Source: Phanerodontia chrysosporium | Taxonomy: Eukaryota; Basidiomycota; Agaricomycetes; Polyporales; Phanerochaetaceae | Assembly: GCA_001910725.1 (NCBI GenBank) | Contig: MJGA01000002.1 | Location: forward strand, 1,612,001-1,676,000 | Reading direction: 5' to 3' | DNA length: 64,000 nt | Shown here: piece after piece, positions 9,828 through 21,590 of the stretch | How positions within the stretch are numbered: position 1 is the stretch's first letter | How the letters are laid out: the number at the start of each line of letters is the position of its first letter | Program-made: the position numbers and the translations under genes | The notes under the pieces: generated by a model | What the model was told of the DNA's origin: nothing | The model's input: the letters and a program-made list of their open reading frames with translations, nothing else | The model's database searches: none

Positions 9828-11648
9828 ATGCAAGATTTTGACATACCATTGATCGACGAGGAAAATCCTCTGTACTGTCCGTCTATACCTGCAGTCTCAT
9901 TTCTGGACTCTATTCGGCGACAACTGCACGACGGAAGTTTCGCCAGCAGGGAAAACACCCCTGAACTCGAACCCGACCAAGAAGATTCATGGCTGCTACC
10001 TTCTTTTGTCCGACTGCTCGACAAATCGGTTACTGACGATGACCTCCTTGAGCTGGTGTCCGACCCTGGTCAATATGAGTCTCTTCTGAACGACGACTCT
10101 GGCGATACAAGTCTAGACAGCGTTCTGCAGACTGCTACGTTCCGAGGCTTGACTGTTCCTCGCCTTCCTCTACGTCTTTCCCGCGACCTTGTTGTCAAAC
10201 AAGAAGAAAGCTCTCCGTCCTTCACCGGGCTCCGAGGTCCTGCCAAGCGCGAAATTTCATCCGTGTCGGTCAACGAAGGCTCATTCGAGCTTAGCGGAAA
10301 AGCAGATCCATTCCAGATATATGCGCGTGGTAGCTCCCCAAGCGAAGCAATGCTTGGACGACGCTTCCCAGTAGCATCCCAGCGAGGAAATAGCTGGAGG
10401 ACCAAAGCCTTTGAGCTGCAAGAGAAGGTCGCAACTCTTCAAGGTGAGCGTCGCTTCACTCAGTACCTCCACCGAAGTGACATAATACGCATATATCCTA
10501 GGTATGGCCGTTCCAGAGACCAATGGCCTTCAGCTGCTTATAGTTACGTATAGGCGAGCTATATGGGATTTCCGTCGGCACAGAGACCCCTCGTGGGATG
10601 CGGAGTCTCATATCGCGTCTTGATAATTTACTTCCCGGTATTCGCCTTGCAGACGTGCTTTCAAAAGCAATGAGCCACCAGGACCTTGTGGATATCCTCT
10701 GCTCAAACGGTATGACTTGATATCACCTCCACTCGGCGTTTGTCACTGAGAAGTCTCAAGGATTTATGAATGCTCGTGTACTCGATGCTTTCAGGACGTC
10801 CGAAATTGAATTCCTTGACTTATCTGCTTGTCTCGCCGACGAAGATGGCCTCAATCTAGACTCTAGAGACGTTCTGCAAGGTAGCCCCAAATGGTCACAG
10901 ACGAGAAGCTTTGCGCTCATATCTTTCTAGTCTTGGCCAAACCTCATAGCTTCCTTTTCCTCAGTGAGATCAACCTATGTGGAGCGAAGCTTCGTGATTC
11001 GGACATCATGCACCTTCATCACTTACCGCGATTAGCTCGACTTTGGCTTCAGGACGCGGGACTTACGAATGAAGCGTGAGTCTCAACAGGACTATGTCAG
11101 TTCCTGGTAATGACCTCCCATATTCTCAGAATCTTTCTTTTGCTACCTTTAAAACGCTGCCTGCAAGAGTTAGACATCGCATATAACCCTCAAGTCGATG
11201 ACGATGCGATTATCGCCTTCGAAATGTGCTCGAGACTAGTGTTTCTCAAGTTACTCGACACTGGCATCACAATCAAGGGTATACGCCGTCTCATGACGTT
11301 CCTCCGAAGGCGCGGACACGCGTTGCAACTTGAGGTCCCTGCATCCTGCGAGGAGCACTTGCGCCGTACGTAGGAACTCTCCGTCGAAGCTACCACGTCG
11401 TAGACTGAATTCGCACAGAACTTCACCTCAAGTATATCCTTCACCCTGAGCCCCCGCTGATTACCGATCCCAACGCAGTCCAAAGTCTTGCTCCTGCGGC
11501 CGTGCTGCATAATATGAAAGCGCATGCTGCCGTCAACCCGGACGTACCCACTATTGGTTCGCCAACATTCCTTGCTAGCCAACTGGAACAGCTCCTGGAG
11601 GACCGAAAATCCGATCTCTTCGCTCGTGAACTTATCGGCCTCGACTGA
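9828..11648 (+). CDS. leucine-rich-repeat protein with coiled-coil linker
   Basis: Starts MQDFDIPLIDEENPLYCPS at 9828. Exon 1 (to 10443) is a long acidic, Ser-rich disordered region. It appears to splice to about 10553, giving the helix KAFELQEKVATLQGELYGIS. Later exons give LRR-type units: TSEIEFLDLSACLADEDGLN, EINLCGAKLRDSDIMHLHHL, LARLWLQDAGLTNEA, LQELDIAYNPQVDDDAIIAF and LVFLKLLDTGITIKGIRRLM. Repeat spacing resembles the RNase-inhibitor/F-box type, but no F-box was seen. The C-terminus, after HLKYILHPEPPL, is a short helical tail ending LIGLD then TGA at 11646-11648. Function unknown; LRRs usually mediate protein binding. The transposon ends 191 bp upstream of the start. Confidence 0.7.
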
Positions 11649-11910
11649 GTTTGCACGCACTTCTTTCTCGTCTCACTCTCAACTGGTCACTTCGCTTTCC
11701 TGGCTCTCGTCTGATACTCTGATTCCAAGGCAGTTCTCGCAGCAATTACCAGATCCCATTCAAACTGTAATCCGTATTACAAATAGCTATGGTCTTATGC
11801 ATGATGTCCTGAGGATGTGAAACGAAGGCAAGAGTCAACAGACAGAGAAAGTCCTTCAGTCCTTGTATGACCAACTGGACACCTGAACAACTCGTACAGC
11901 TGAACGCACC

Positions 11911-12340
11911 TTATCGGAAGGTAGGCTGAGCACCGCGTACTCTGAGCCTGCCATCTGGCAGGCGTTCAGTAATGATAGGGCTTGCAGCTGGTCTGAATTT
12001 GTGCTCCTTTGAGTATCTACACGAGGAGGCTATACCGGTAAGTTGAGGCGCAGTGACAGCTCAAGAGACTTGTAACGGACCTGCTGGCATAGATGATTTC
12101 CGGCTGCCTCGCCATCTGCTTGCGCAGAGTGATGCCTAGCCAGAAGAGGAATACGACGAGGATTATGAGCGCAGCACGTTTCCAGGGCGAGGGCGTCGGC
12201 GGGTTGAAGCGCGGGTCCTCAGCGAGGCGACGATGCAGCTCGTCGATGTCGCTCGTGGGCTCGAGGCGGCGCTGCGGCGGTGTGCGCCGCTCAGCCTTCT
12301 CAGATTTGACGGTGGTAGAAACGGCGGAGGGGGACGACAT
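11911..12340 (-). CDS. short single-pass membrane protein, uncharacterised
   Basis: Two exons, 12340-12081 and 12016-11911, joined in phase (ASR then YSKEHKFRPAAS) with stop TAA at 11911-11913. About 121 residues. The N-terminal half is polar (MSSPSAVSTTVKSEKAERRT) with a helix DIDELHRRLAEDPRFNPP. A Pro-rich turn is followed by one hydrophobic span AALIILVVFLFWLGITL and then a basic KQMARQ stretch, so the N-terminus probably faces the lumen or outside, or the protein is a tail-type anchor with about 45 residues beyond the membrane. The C-terminal block PIITERLPDGRLRVRG is compact and looks conserved rather than random. I do not recognise the family. Divergent from the oxoamine synthase at 12759. 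Confidence 0.6.
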
Positions 12341-12758
12341 AGTGGTTGCAGACCAATCTCTACACGCGGTTGCCTGCCGATGCGGGGTGTTCGGCGCGGT
12401 GTCCGGGGTGCGCGTGATGGCGCCCGACGCCCACTGTATGACCGCGGGCCTGGGAGGCAGCACCGCAGGCATCTTCTCCCTCAACTGCGATGTCTTCGAG
12501 CTATCCTGCGCGTCGCGTAGAGCACTTGAGAGCTAGCGCATTGTCTCTTGGTCATGTTGCTCCCTACTCAAGTCCGTTCTATACCCGAGCTCTGTCGACT
12601 GCTGTACAGTTCCGCGCTGGACAAATTGCCTGAGCCAAGGTCCTATGGGGACTTTCAGTCTGCCCCAATATCCTGCCGACATTCCTCTGACTCTGTCTTG
12701 TGACCTTCTTCTCCCGACTACGTCTCTCGTCTGTCCCTTTGGTATCCTTCACTCACCA

Positions 12759-14154
12759 ATGACGTCCCTGCACTCGAAAATCGCGGCTGCACTCAAGTCG
12801 CGCGAAAACCGGCTCATCCGACGTCGTCTCTCCGACCCTGCCGCGGATGCAGGGCTGGTGGACTTCCACACCAACGACTACCTTTCGCTCTCACAATCCG
12901 AGGACCTGCGCCGGCTGTTCCTCCAGAAGTTGCAGAACGCCCCAGAGGTGCTGGGCTCTGGAGGCAGCAGGCTTCTTGTGAACAGTCATGGGCACGCCGC
13001 CCTCGAGGCGCGCCTCGCAAAGTTCTTCGACTCACCAACCGCGTTGCTCTTCAACTCCGGGCTCGACGCGAACGTGGGCTTCTTCTCCTGTGTCCCGCAG
13101 CCCGGCGATGTCGTGGTCTTCGACGAGTACATCCATGCGTCTGTACACGACGGCGTACGCGCATCGCGTGCCCGAGAGGCCCAGTTCTCCTTCGAGCACA
13201 ATTCGGTCTCGTCCTTGGGCGAGCTTCTCCTCCGTCTGCTCAACGAGAAGCCGGGCCTGCGGACGGGCGAAAACAGCGCGTTCATCGCCGTCGAGAGCCT
13301 GTACTCGATGGATGGCACGATCGCTCCCCTCACAGAAATTGTCGAGCTCTCCGAGTCGCTGTTCCCGCGGGGGAACTGCCATGTCGTGGTAGACGAAGCG
13401 CATGCCACAGGCGTGTACGGCCCACAGGGCAGAGGGATGGTCGCGATGCTCGGCCTGGAGCGGAGGGTGCTCGCAAGGCTTCATACATTCGGCAAGGCCC
13501 TTGCGGCCTCAGGAGGTACGCCTGCAATGCTGTGATTATGTTGAGAAAACTAAATTTCCCTCCAGCTGTAATCCTCACGGACGAGCTCCTCCGCGACTAC
13601 ATGCTCAATTATGCGCGGTCCCTCATCTACACTACATCTCTGAGCCACGCTAGCGTGGTCGCGATAGAGTGCTCCTTTGACTTTTTGGAGGATGGTACCG
13701 CAAAGAAGGTACGCACTATCACGTTCCATTTAAGTTCTGTCGTATTCAAGTCCACTAGCTTGCGGATAGATTGCTTGATCTAAGCGTACGCTTCATCGAT
13801 ACGCTCCAAAGCCTCATTGAGCGTGACGGCATACCACCGTCTTTGCTATCACTCCCTCCGCATCTCACCACCCTGTCCCTGGGCAGACAACGAGCAACAC
13901 CAATTGTACCGGTATTTACATCACGACCACGGCCGCTCTCTACGCATTTGCGCGCGAAGGGCATGAATGCTCGGCCAATCACATGGCCGACAGTGCCAAA
14001 GGGCCTGGACCGCGTACGAGTCTGCCTGCACTCGAGCAACACAGACGAGGAGGTTGATGCTCTCGCTCGAGAGATGGTTGAATGGGCGAAAAGCGAGTTG
14101 AGCATGGGCCAGTCGAACAACAATGACCCTATAAGGTTATTATCCAAGCTGTGA
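12759..14154 (+). CDS. alpha-oxoamine synthase, BioF-like (8-amino-7-oxononanoate synthase family)
   Basis: PLP fold-type I enzyme. Exons: 12759-13515, 13566-13708 and 13759-14154, phases consistent. I chose the ATG at 12759 because family similarity starts there, although an in-frame ATG lies at 12645. Motifs in order: VDFHTNDYLSLSQSEDLRR, LGSGGSRLLVNSHGHAALE, TALLFNSGLDANVGFF, DVVVFDEYIHASVHDGVR, VVVDEAHATGVYGPQGRGM (Asp and His that hold the pyridoxal ring) and LHTFGKALAASGG with the Schiff-base Lys. This family condenses an amino acid with an acyl-CoA. BioF uses alanine and pimeloyl-CoA in biotin synthesis, but 5-aminolevulinate and sphingoid enzymes are relatives. The length (about 430 residues) and GSGGSR motif favour BioF-like. 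No BioA/D/B gene is near, so the substrate is open. Ends 41 bp from the POP5 stop, tail to tail. Confidence 0.85.
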
Positions 14155-14195
14155 CGCGGCCGCTCCGAGCAAAAAAAATCGGAAACTTTTTGACA

Positions 14196-14888
14196 TTAGT
14201 CCTGTAGTGCTTCCAGTTCCTGTGTACTTTTCTGTAGAAACTCTTCATACGAGGCTTGATATGCCGCTGTTGGTCGTGAGATAGAGGTTCATTACGAGGA
14301 CAAAAATACTGACCTGCTGTAAGGCGGTTTGCGCGATAGCGAGCTATGACCTCTCGATTATGCGTGATAGCTGCGAGCTGTGCCTGCTTGATTGTGCCTA
14401 CGGAGAAGAGGAAGGTGAGTGCCATCGGTGAACTATTGAGGCTGTCTCGTACCAGAGACGTGAACGACGTTTGGTATATATTTACGGCCTTCGATGTTCG
14501 TGAGCATTGTCACACCGGCCCATGCAGTCTTGTGATGGTCACGAGCGACGCGAATGATGCATACATTCGTCGTCGGAGAGTAGTACTTGACTACACATTG
14601 ACAGTGTCTCAGCAAGTGGACAAAGCACGTGGGATGGTACTTACTCGTCAGGGAGGAGGAGACTGCGCCCCAACCAGTGTCACCGAAATTGTTGATGACA
14701 CTTTGCTTGAGGCAGACCATATCTGCTTGCTGCTGATCCCGTTTTCTTCTGGCGATGAAGCGGACAAGGCGCTCGCCGTTGCCGAAGGGCAAGGGATGAG
14801 TTCAACAAGGAGCCATCTGTTCTGGAGCAGAGAAGGTCTGTACTCTGCTAGGTAAAATGAGACGAATGCCTACCTTGAAGCGCACCAT
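14196..14888 (-). CDS. POP5: RNase P/MRP protein subunit POP5
   Basis: Exon 1 is 15 bases (14888-14874) and encodes MVRFK. The splice to 14821 gives MVRFKNRWLLVELIPC, the hallmark POP5 start. Later segments are QSVINNFGDTGWGAVSSSLT, YYSPTTNVCIIRVARD, WAGVTMLTNIEG, RKYIPNVVHVSGTIKQAQ, LAAITHNREVIARY and a C-terminal ASYEEFLQKSTQELEALQD, stop TAA at 14196-14198. Four to five short introns. POP5 is a conserved protein of the RNase P and RNase MRP ribonucleoproteins in the nucleus, which process tRNA 5' ends and pre-rRNA. Between SKQIWSA and LKQSV the frame moves by one. The minus strand reads GCC-TCAAG where GCC-CTC-AAG is expected, so one base is missing at plus 14711-14712. Because POP5 is essential, I read this as an assembly error. 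Confidence 0.9.
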
Positions 14889-15108
14889 TCACGAGGTCAG
14901 TAGCCAACAGCGCAGGTAGGTCAACACCGCGAACTTGGTGGTGGTGGTTGGGAACAAGCCGGCAACGGACGCCACAAAGGCGCAGGCGCTTGTCATTAGT
15001 TTGTGTACGAGGGGCCTGTTACAGTACTCTAGTGGTGCTAACACGAGTACAATTACATACAAGAGTACAAGTCCGTGCATTGTAGATACTTTGGTGCGCG
15101 ATAGATAT

Positions 15109-15966
15109 TCAGGCATTGCCCGCCGTGTCTTCCTCGCCGATGAAACTGTCGACCGCCTGCCGCCAATCATCCGGTGGATCCGGGGCCTCTCCGCCTGACA
15201 CGAGCTCCCTCTCAAACTGATTCACCTTGCTGTCCAGATGCCGTGATGCGCCCTCGCTCACCGCAGGCTCAGCGTCGCGCGGTGATCGGAGAAAATGCTG
15301 CGACGGCAACGCGAGGATGGGGCTATCGATGGGCGATGCAGCCGGCGTGAACGACAGGAACGAGCCCAAGGGCGGTGCGAGTGCGCGCCGCGGGACGCCG
15401 GTCTTGATCAGGCCTGCGCCGCCCTCGTGCGGCGAGTCGGGCAGCACGAGCTGCGGCAGCGGCAGCGAGCCGCTCGACTCGTTGAGGTCGATGAACGTCG
15501 CGTGGATGTCGTCCTGGAGCTCGTCGGGGAGCGAGTCCGAGTCCGAGTCGCTGCTGGGTTGCCCTGAGCCGGAAGCGCCCGACGAACAAAAAAAAAAACA
15601 GACTCATACTCGTCAAGCGATAGGTACGACGACGACGCGTCGTCGCTCGCACTCCGGTGTCTCGACAGCCTTCCTCCGTTTCCCGGCCCGGAGTCCCTGT
15701 CGGGGTAGGCCTGCGCCCTCCGACGACATCCCCCTCGGTCGCGGCGCGCTGAGGTGTGCCTCGAGGGCCAGATGGCCGTTGTTGCACGTCGGCGCGTCTG
15801 AAGTCAAGCGACGTTGCTCGAGCGTGCGTGCGGTACGCTGGTGGATGCGCAGGATGGGGGGCAGAGGGCGGACGGTCATGGGAGAGGCTGACTGGGAGCG
15901 TCGATGAATGGCGTGCCGGGGCGCAATGGCCTGCAGGCCCGAGGACATGAAGGTTGAATAGTCCAT
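15109..15966 (-). CDS. uncharacterised acidic/disordered protein
   Basis: Candidate ATG at 15966 (MDYSTFMSSGLQ). The first part is basic and Ser/Pro-rich. An intron with an unusually long T run (plus 15588-15600) precedes a low-complexity acidic stretch SDSDSDSLPDELQDDIHATF, then ESSGSLPLPQLVLPDSPHEG, ALAPPLGSFLSFTPAASPID and a C-terminal helix SKVNQFERELVSGGEAPDPP ending EEDTAGNA at 15109. No domain is recognised. The frame of the first exon does not run cleanly into the YLSLDEYES segment near 15690-15760, so an unseen intron or an indel lies there. A TATA-like element is at 16001-16010 upstream. Confidence 0.5.
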
Positions 15967-16930
15967 CGGGCAGAGATGGGCGAGCACAAGAGGAGAGGCA
16001 TACTTATAAAGGCCGTGATAGCGTCGCGGAGACAGAAAGCGCTGCGTCAGAGGTACCAGATGGATGGGATCAGACGAGCAGATCCAGCGCGTAGCAAGGG
16101 CGAAGCGCATGGGAGTTGTCCGGTTGACCGTTGAAACGGAGAGCGCGCTGTGGCCTGGTTACCGGGCAGGAACATCGTCGACTACAATCAAAATAGTCCC
16201 GAGGTCAGCTAGGGATCTCGGCACGGAAGAAAGGGTGAATGAACTCGCGCACTGGGTGCCTGGAGGCTGGGGAGCATATGCAATGCGTGAATCTACGAAT
16301 GCCTCGGAATCAATCACTGAGTGCATTGCCCCGGCGGCTGCAAACCAGTGTCGCCAGGCTTCGATGGATTCTTTCCAGGTTGTCGTTCTCAGCGTTCTAT
16401 ATAGCTCGACATGTCTACTCCTGATTATCGACACCGGCGAACATGGGCACACGCCTGTCCGCAGCCGGAACACCGAAGACAGATGACTTGCATGTTCGAA
16501 AGCCAAGCTAACTACACTGCGTGGGCTGATCGGTGCACCAACTGTCGCGACGTTCGCCATAGACTAGAACGCTCAGTCAAGGCTGCGCGTTAGGGTGGTA
16601 TTGATCACCTTGGGCACATCACGGGAAAAGTCGTGTTTCTTCTCGCGGCCGCACTAGCACCGTTTGGGATTGCTGAAATGTGGGGAGCGCGATGCGATTG
16701 AAATTGTCAAGTGTGATTCTCTACTCCTCGAACGCTGAAAAGACGCATTGCTCAGTAAGCTTAGGAATCAACACCGTGGAGAGATGTGAATATACCTTTG
16801 ACCCTAGCCCATGAAAGGGCAGTAGCACTGCGCTCACTGGAAAGTAGTAATAAGCGCGATACTGCATACAAAACATGGAATGCATTGCAACGCGTACATT
16901 CGCGCATGCCTGGCTCAAAAAACGAGACGA
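15967..16930. other. intergenic, no gene seen
   Basis: Almost 1 kb between the acidic protein and COA6. Minus-strand TTTATAAGTA at 16001-16010 is a plausible TATA box for the acidic-protein gene, although it leaves a very short leader. Otherwise no supported feature. Confidence 0.4.
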
Positions 16931-17267
16931 TTAGGACTTCTTTGCAGCGTTGATTTGGTTGTTCGCCTGCGTCAGGACACCCTGCTGCTGGACCGCTAGC
17001 ACGCGACGTTTGTTGAAATATTCAATCTGAAGCAAGGTCAGAGGACAACTTGAGAGAGATGGAAAGCATACGCACCCAGCTTCGTGCACAATCTTTCTCA
17101 TATCGTGCCTTTGGCGCGTCGCATGCTTTCCCTTCGTCTCCGGGCTTGACTACATTTGCGACGTCCAGACACTCAAAATACGCGTCCCTGCTATCCCAGC
17201 AGCGTTGACGGTCCTGTCGTGAGGCAGCATCTGGAGCTGCTTTTTCACTGCTACCGAACCAGCCCAT
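16931..17267 (-). CDS. COA6: cytochrome c oxidase assembly factor COA6
   Basis: Exon 1 17267-17076, exon 2 17026-16931, GT-AG, joined as SW-IEYFNKRR. The small CHCH protein contains CWDSRDAYFEC (Cx9C) and CDAPKARYEKDC (Cx10C), the asymmetric cysteine pairs of COA6, then SWIEYFNKRRVLAVQQQ. COA6 sits in the mitochondrial intermembrane space and helps copper delivery to Cox2 in complex IV; the four cysteines form two disulphides through the Mia40 route. I start at MGWFGSSEKAAPD, typical of the family. An in-frame ATG 30 residues upstream (17357) adds an Arg/Ser-rich stretch that looks like a mitochondrial presequence. Divergent from the TBC gene. Confidence 0.9.
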
Positions 17268-17587
17268 GCTGCGTCGAGCACTCGAGGAGAGGGATGAAGA
17301 GTGGTATGTCCGAGCGAGAGCGGCGAGACTGGCTCGGACTCTCCGGAGGAGCGTCATTTCCGCGTGTGCGAACAAACACGACCAAACACGGACTGTAGCA
17401 CTGGAAACCGAATCCGCGTTCGAATCGCGTACAACCTCAACACGATCTGGACATTCGACCCAGCAGACATTCAGGCTAGTAAATGGTGCAGTTGGACCGT
17501 GCATGTTGTTCTTGAACACTCGCTGGAGCCATAGACCACCCCAGGACCGCACGGACAGCCCCTCAGATTACAGCCGTCGCGGCACGC

Positions 17588-20500
17588 ATGGCATCAATGT
17601 CCGGTCCTCTGACGTCCACGCCTACACACTCTCATCCTCTCCTCGCCGACCAGCAGGGCACATCCAGACGTGCAAAGCAGCACACACGTAGCTCTGAAAC
17701 CCATGCGCGATCTCCGACAAACTACTTCACGCTCAAGGCTCAACTAGATAGATCTGCCGAGGAGTCCACAAGAGGTACGCATGCGAGCTGGGACGGCAGC
17801 GTCCGCGGGTATGGCAACCAGAGTCGGAGAAAGTCCATGTGCGTGAATCATGACGATCGCAGACTGTGAGATGCTCCAACTGTCCGTTCGCTAGGTTCGA
17901 CCCGGACACGCCAGTAGTACTCGTGGAGTCCGCGACCGACGAGTCCATTGCGAACAACGACTTGCCCCTACCCTCGAGTGCAACGAACAAGATACTCACC
18001 ACCAAGTGGCACGACTATTCGAACGATGCCATCGATACCGCACTCTCTGCTCTCAGCACATTGGACTCCAGTTTCTCCAACCATCCCTTGCACGATGCCG
18101 TCCGCACGCTATCCGCCGCTGTGCACAAACTTGTCTGCTGCACGCGCCGAACTAGAAGAAAGCCGTAAAGCATTATTGCAGAAGGAGGCAGATCGACGCG
18201 CTCGAGCAGACGCGTTGATGAAAGAACTGCAGCCCTCGGATCGTGACCTAGCCCGGCGAGTAATTCAGTCACTCTTTCCGGACGACGACGAAGATAGCCA
18301 TGCCGTACGTCGCAAGGCGAGCACAAGAGTAAGTGCGCATTACCCATATAGCCATATTGCTTCTCACACGTTCCTCCCAGTCTCTCACCGAGTCGCTTTC
18401 GGACGCCCTCGAAGATGTATTGCCTGTGTCTAGAAGCGTTTCCGATAGCCCGTCTGTCCCAGCAAGAGAAGCACCGACCCTTGACCTGCGAAGCCGAAGC
18501 TCCACTCCCGTCTCACATGCAGCGTCCCGCGATGAATCATCTTCGAGGGTGCTCACGTCTGAATCGTCCGCTCTCGTTGATTCGCCCGAAGCGAAAGAAG
18601 AGGTCTTGTCGGTCTCTCCCAATTCTGGCCGCGTGGGTGTTGGTGAATGGATGGGTACCTGGTGGGGAAAACGGCCCAAAGGCCGTTCCACTCCGTCCTT
18701 GCCTTCCGTTGAGGGTGTCATAGAGGGTTCAAAGACCGCTGCCGACCAGGAATCTCTCCGTTCCTCTGACACCGACTCTATTGCATCGAGCTCTACGAAC
18801 CCAGAGAGGAAGCGGCGGGTCCGTGGCACCACCAGGAGCGTTTTCGGCACGCTAGGACTATCAATGCTCAATCCGACGATGCCGTCGTCCGTGCGGAAGC
18901 GGCGCGCGGACTCTCGGACGGTCTCCAAGGACGTGGTCGACGCCGTGACACCTGGGGCAGAACTGCCTTCTGAGAACGGTTCAACTTGTGACCCCGCGTC
19001 CTCCGAGCTGCCCGACGTCTCTGATCCTCCACAGACAAACTCCGTGGATTCACCTGCGGACTTCGAATGGCCGCCAAGCAAGGATCGTCGGTTCGAGCGA
19101 TTGTCAATGCGACTCGAGTCATGACAGGTGACCCTGCAAGCGTCCTCGCCGACCAAGGACGAGAGACCAGTGCTCTGATCGGCCAGCTCGCCCTTGAATT
19201 GGTCCGAAATGCTCGTGATCAAGGACTTGATATTCGCGAACCTGCTCGGCCTAAGAACCAGCGCACGATAAGTCGTAGGAACACCACAGTATCCCCTGTG
19301 AACACGGAGGCAGTGGACATCGCGAGCCCTTCAACCGATAATCAGCGCTCTCCGTCGACGCTCAAAGCGAGAGAAGTGGACAGCCGACCATTCCTCAGCT
19401 CTGTGGACTTTTCGGCTTTAGCTTCGCCGGTCTTCGGATCCTTCCTCCCTGAATCGCGTAGACATGCGGCAGCTGCCAGTGAAGCACGGAAGACAGGCGA
19501 CAGCGACGGCCCTACGCCTACTCCAGCCGTTCCGAAGCCAGGGTCGGTTGCTCTAGAATCCATCATCCCTGCCAACGCGCAACCGCCTACACACGTCTCC
19601 ACACGCACCTATACGCCGCTCACGGCAAGAGACTTCCACTTCACCCTTCCTCTGTCAGATGCTCCCTCGTCGACATCGCTTGGCGACGAACCTAAAGAGG
19701 CGTTCACGGACCGCTTTGGCTTCCTCTATGAAGTTTCCCTGTATGACTTTCTTCTCCTCTTGCGTGCTAAGTCCGTCGAGAACGCTGCGCCTGCGTGTCT
19801 TACCGGGATCAAAGTGGCGGACCGCCGCGAAGATAACGTATGGCCCGAGGAAGACGAGGAGGAAGATTCCGTGCGAAGCTCAATAGAGATCATTACGAGC
19901 CATTGCGAGTGCGAGAGCACAGACACTATCGACAGTAGCAGTGTCAACTCAGCTGGAACAAGGCTGTCACACCGCGATGCACCTCCGTCGGATACCACCT
20001 CCCAACAATCTCGCGATACCTCGCCTGCATCAGGCCGCGGACGGCCTCGTGCGACGACCCTCCGCCCGAACCCGCCGAAGCTTCGCTCGAAGTCCAGTGC
20101 GTCGATCCTCTCGGTCTCCTCCGACACCCCACGACATGTCTGTCCTGCGACCATCAAGCGGCTATTATCTGACCTGAGGATGATTCACGATCGCCGGCAG
20201 GCGTCCCTGCGCAAAGAATGGGACGCGTTCGTCAACCAGCGCGCAAAGTCCTCGAGGTCCGTATCCGGGTCAGTGCATCGGCCGTCCGGGACTACAGGTG
20301 GCGCGGCATCGATCCTGGGTCTCAGGGCGTCCCTGGACGAAGAGGAGCTGACGCACACCGACGGGCTCATCGGTTTCGCGCAGCTTGGCCTCTCGGCAAA
20401 CACCAGCGAGCGCAAGGAATTCGACAGGCTCGTCCGCGGCGGCATTCCGCTGGCGTACCGCTCGAAAGTCTGGTTCGAGTGCAGCGGAGCCCTCGACATG

Positions 20501-21400
20501 CGAGAGCCCGGGGTTTTCCTCGATCTTCTGAGTAGCGTAGACGAGAAGAGTAGTGTGGTCAGGGAGATCGAGAAGGACGTCGGACGGACGATGCCCTTGA
20601 ACGTGTTCTTTGGCCGTACAGGTGCCGGCGTCGACAAGCTACGCAGGGTCCTCAGAGCCTACAGCCAGTAAGTTCGTCGGCGCAGTCATCCCTCCGTCCA
20701 ATGCTCATTGCTATGTAGGCGCAATCCCGCTATTGGTTACTGTCAGGGTATGAACCTTGTTACGTCTACTCTGTTGCTGGTGTACGCCGACGAAGAGGAG
20801 GCCTTCTGGGTGCTATGTGCCATCATCGAGAGGCTACTTCCGGAAGACTTCTTCTCTCCTTCGCTTTTGAGCTCGCGTGCTTGCCCTCTGGTCTTGCTCG
20901 ACTACGTCAAGGAGCAGCTTCCGAAGCTCCACAATCATCTCAATAAGCTAGGCGTCGACATCGCTGCGGTTTGCTTCTCATGGTTCCTGTCCCTCTTTAC
21001 GGATTGTCTACCTATTGAGGTTCGTCTACAGTTACGATGCCAGTCTGATTGTGTGATAGCTGACTTTTGTGATTGTAGACCCTGTTCCGAGTATGGGACG
21101 TCTTTATGGTCGATGGCCTCGACGTCCTCTTCCGTGTGGCGCTTGCCGTGCTGCGCAGAAACGAGCAAGAGTTGCTCCGGTGCGAATCGATACCTGCCGT
21201 TTACGTCGCGTTAGAGAGCTTGCCGAACCGCATGTGGCGGTCTGACAAGCTGATGAAGGTACGTCTCGGCTTCGCCTACCACGGCTTATTGCTGAAGAGT
21301 TCTTGTATAGATGGAGTCAGAGTTGCGCCACGTCCTACTTCATGCGGATATTGTTAAACGTCGCGCGGCGCACATTGCCACCCTCAAAGGATGTCTGTGA
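17588..21400 (+). CDS. TBC-domain Rab GTPase-activating protein
   Basis: A multi-exon gene starting MASMSGPLTSTPTHSHPLLA. The first about 600 residues are mostly Ser/Thr/Pro-rich disorder with a coiled coil (LEESRKALLQKEADRRARAD) and ATRVMTGDPASVLADQG. The catalytic TBC domain is C-terminal: RGGIPLAYRSKVWFECSGA, IEKDVGRT (IxxDxxR, the arginine finger), IGYCQGMNLVTSTLLLVYAD (YxQ, the glutamine finger), EEAFWVLCAIIERLLPEDF, KLGVDIAAVCFSWFLSLFTD and TLFRVWDVFMVDGLDVLFRV. Both finger residues are intact, so it should accelerate GTP hydrolysis on a Rab protein. The last exon ends with TGA 21398-21400. Two frame changes lie in the disordered part: near 18135-18140 and at 19074-19075, where CC should probably be CCC. 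They do not look like introns with good consensus. Confidence 0.85.
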
Positions 21401-21590
21401 AACCTGTTTTCCCCTATACCGATATACGAGTTACCTCTCCTGGTCTGTCATGTTATCGAGTTTTGCAGTCAAGAGCTATTCCACACACACTCATGTTATT
21501 ACATACACCGCATCATCACCAAACGAAGAACATAGAATATGCCGATCCTTCAGCGTGCTCAAACTGATGTTACACATTATTCATTTTCCT

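Noticed and set aside
14433..14792. POP5 beginning at an internal start without MVRFK
   Set aside because: The 15-base exon at 14874-14888 splices in phase to NRWLLVELIP, the expected family start.
19067..20671. A separate gene starting at an internal ATG before the TBC domain
   Set aside because: The preceding frame encodes the same disordered protein and one extra C at 19074-19075 joins both; a single TBC gene is simpler.
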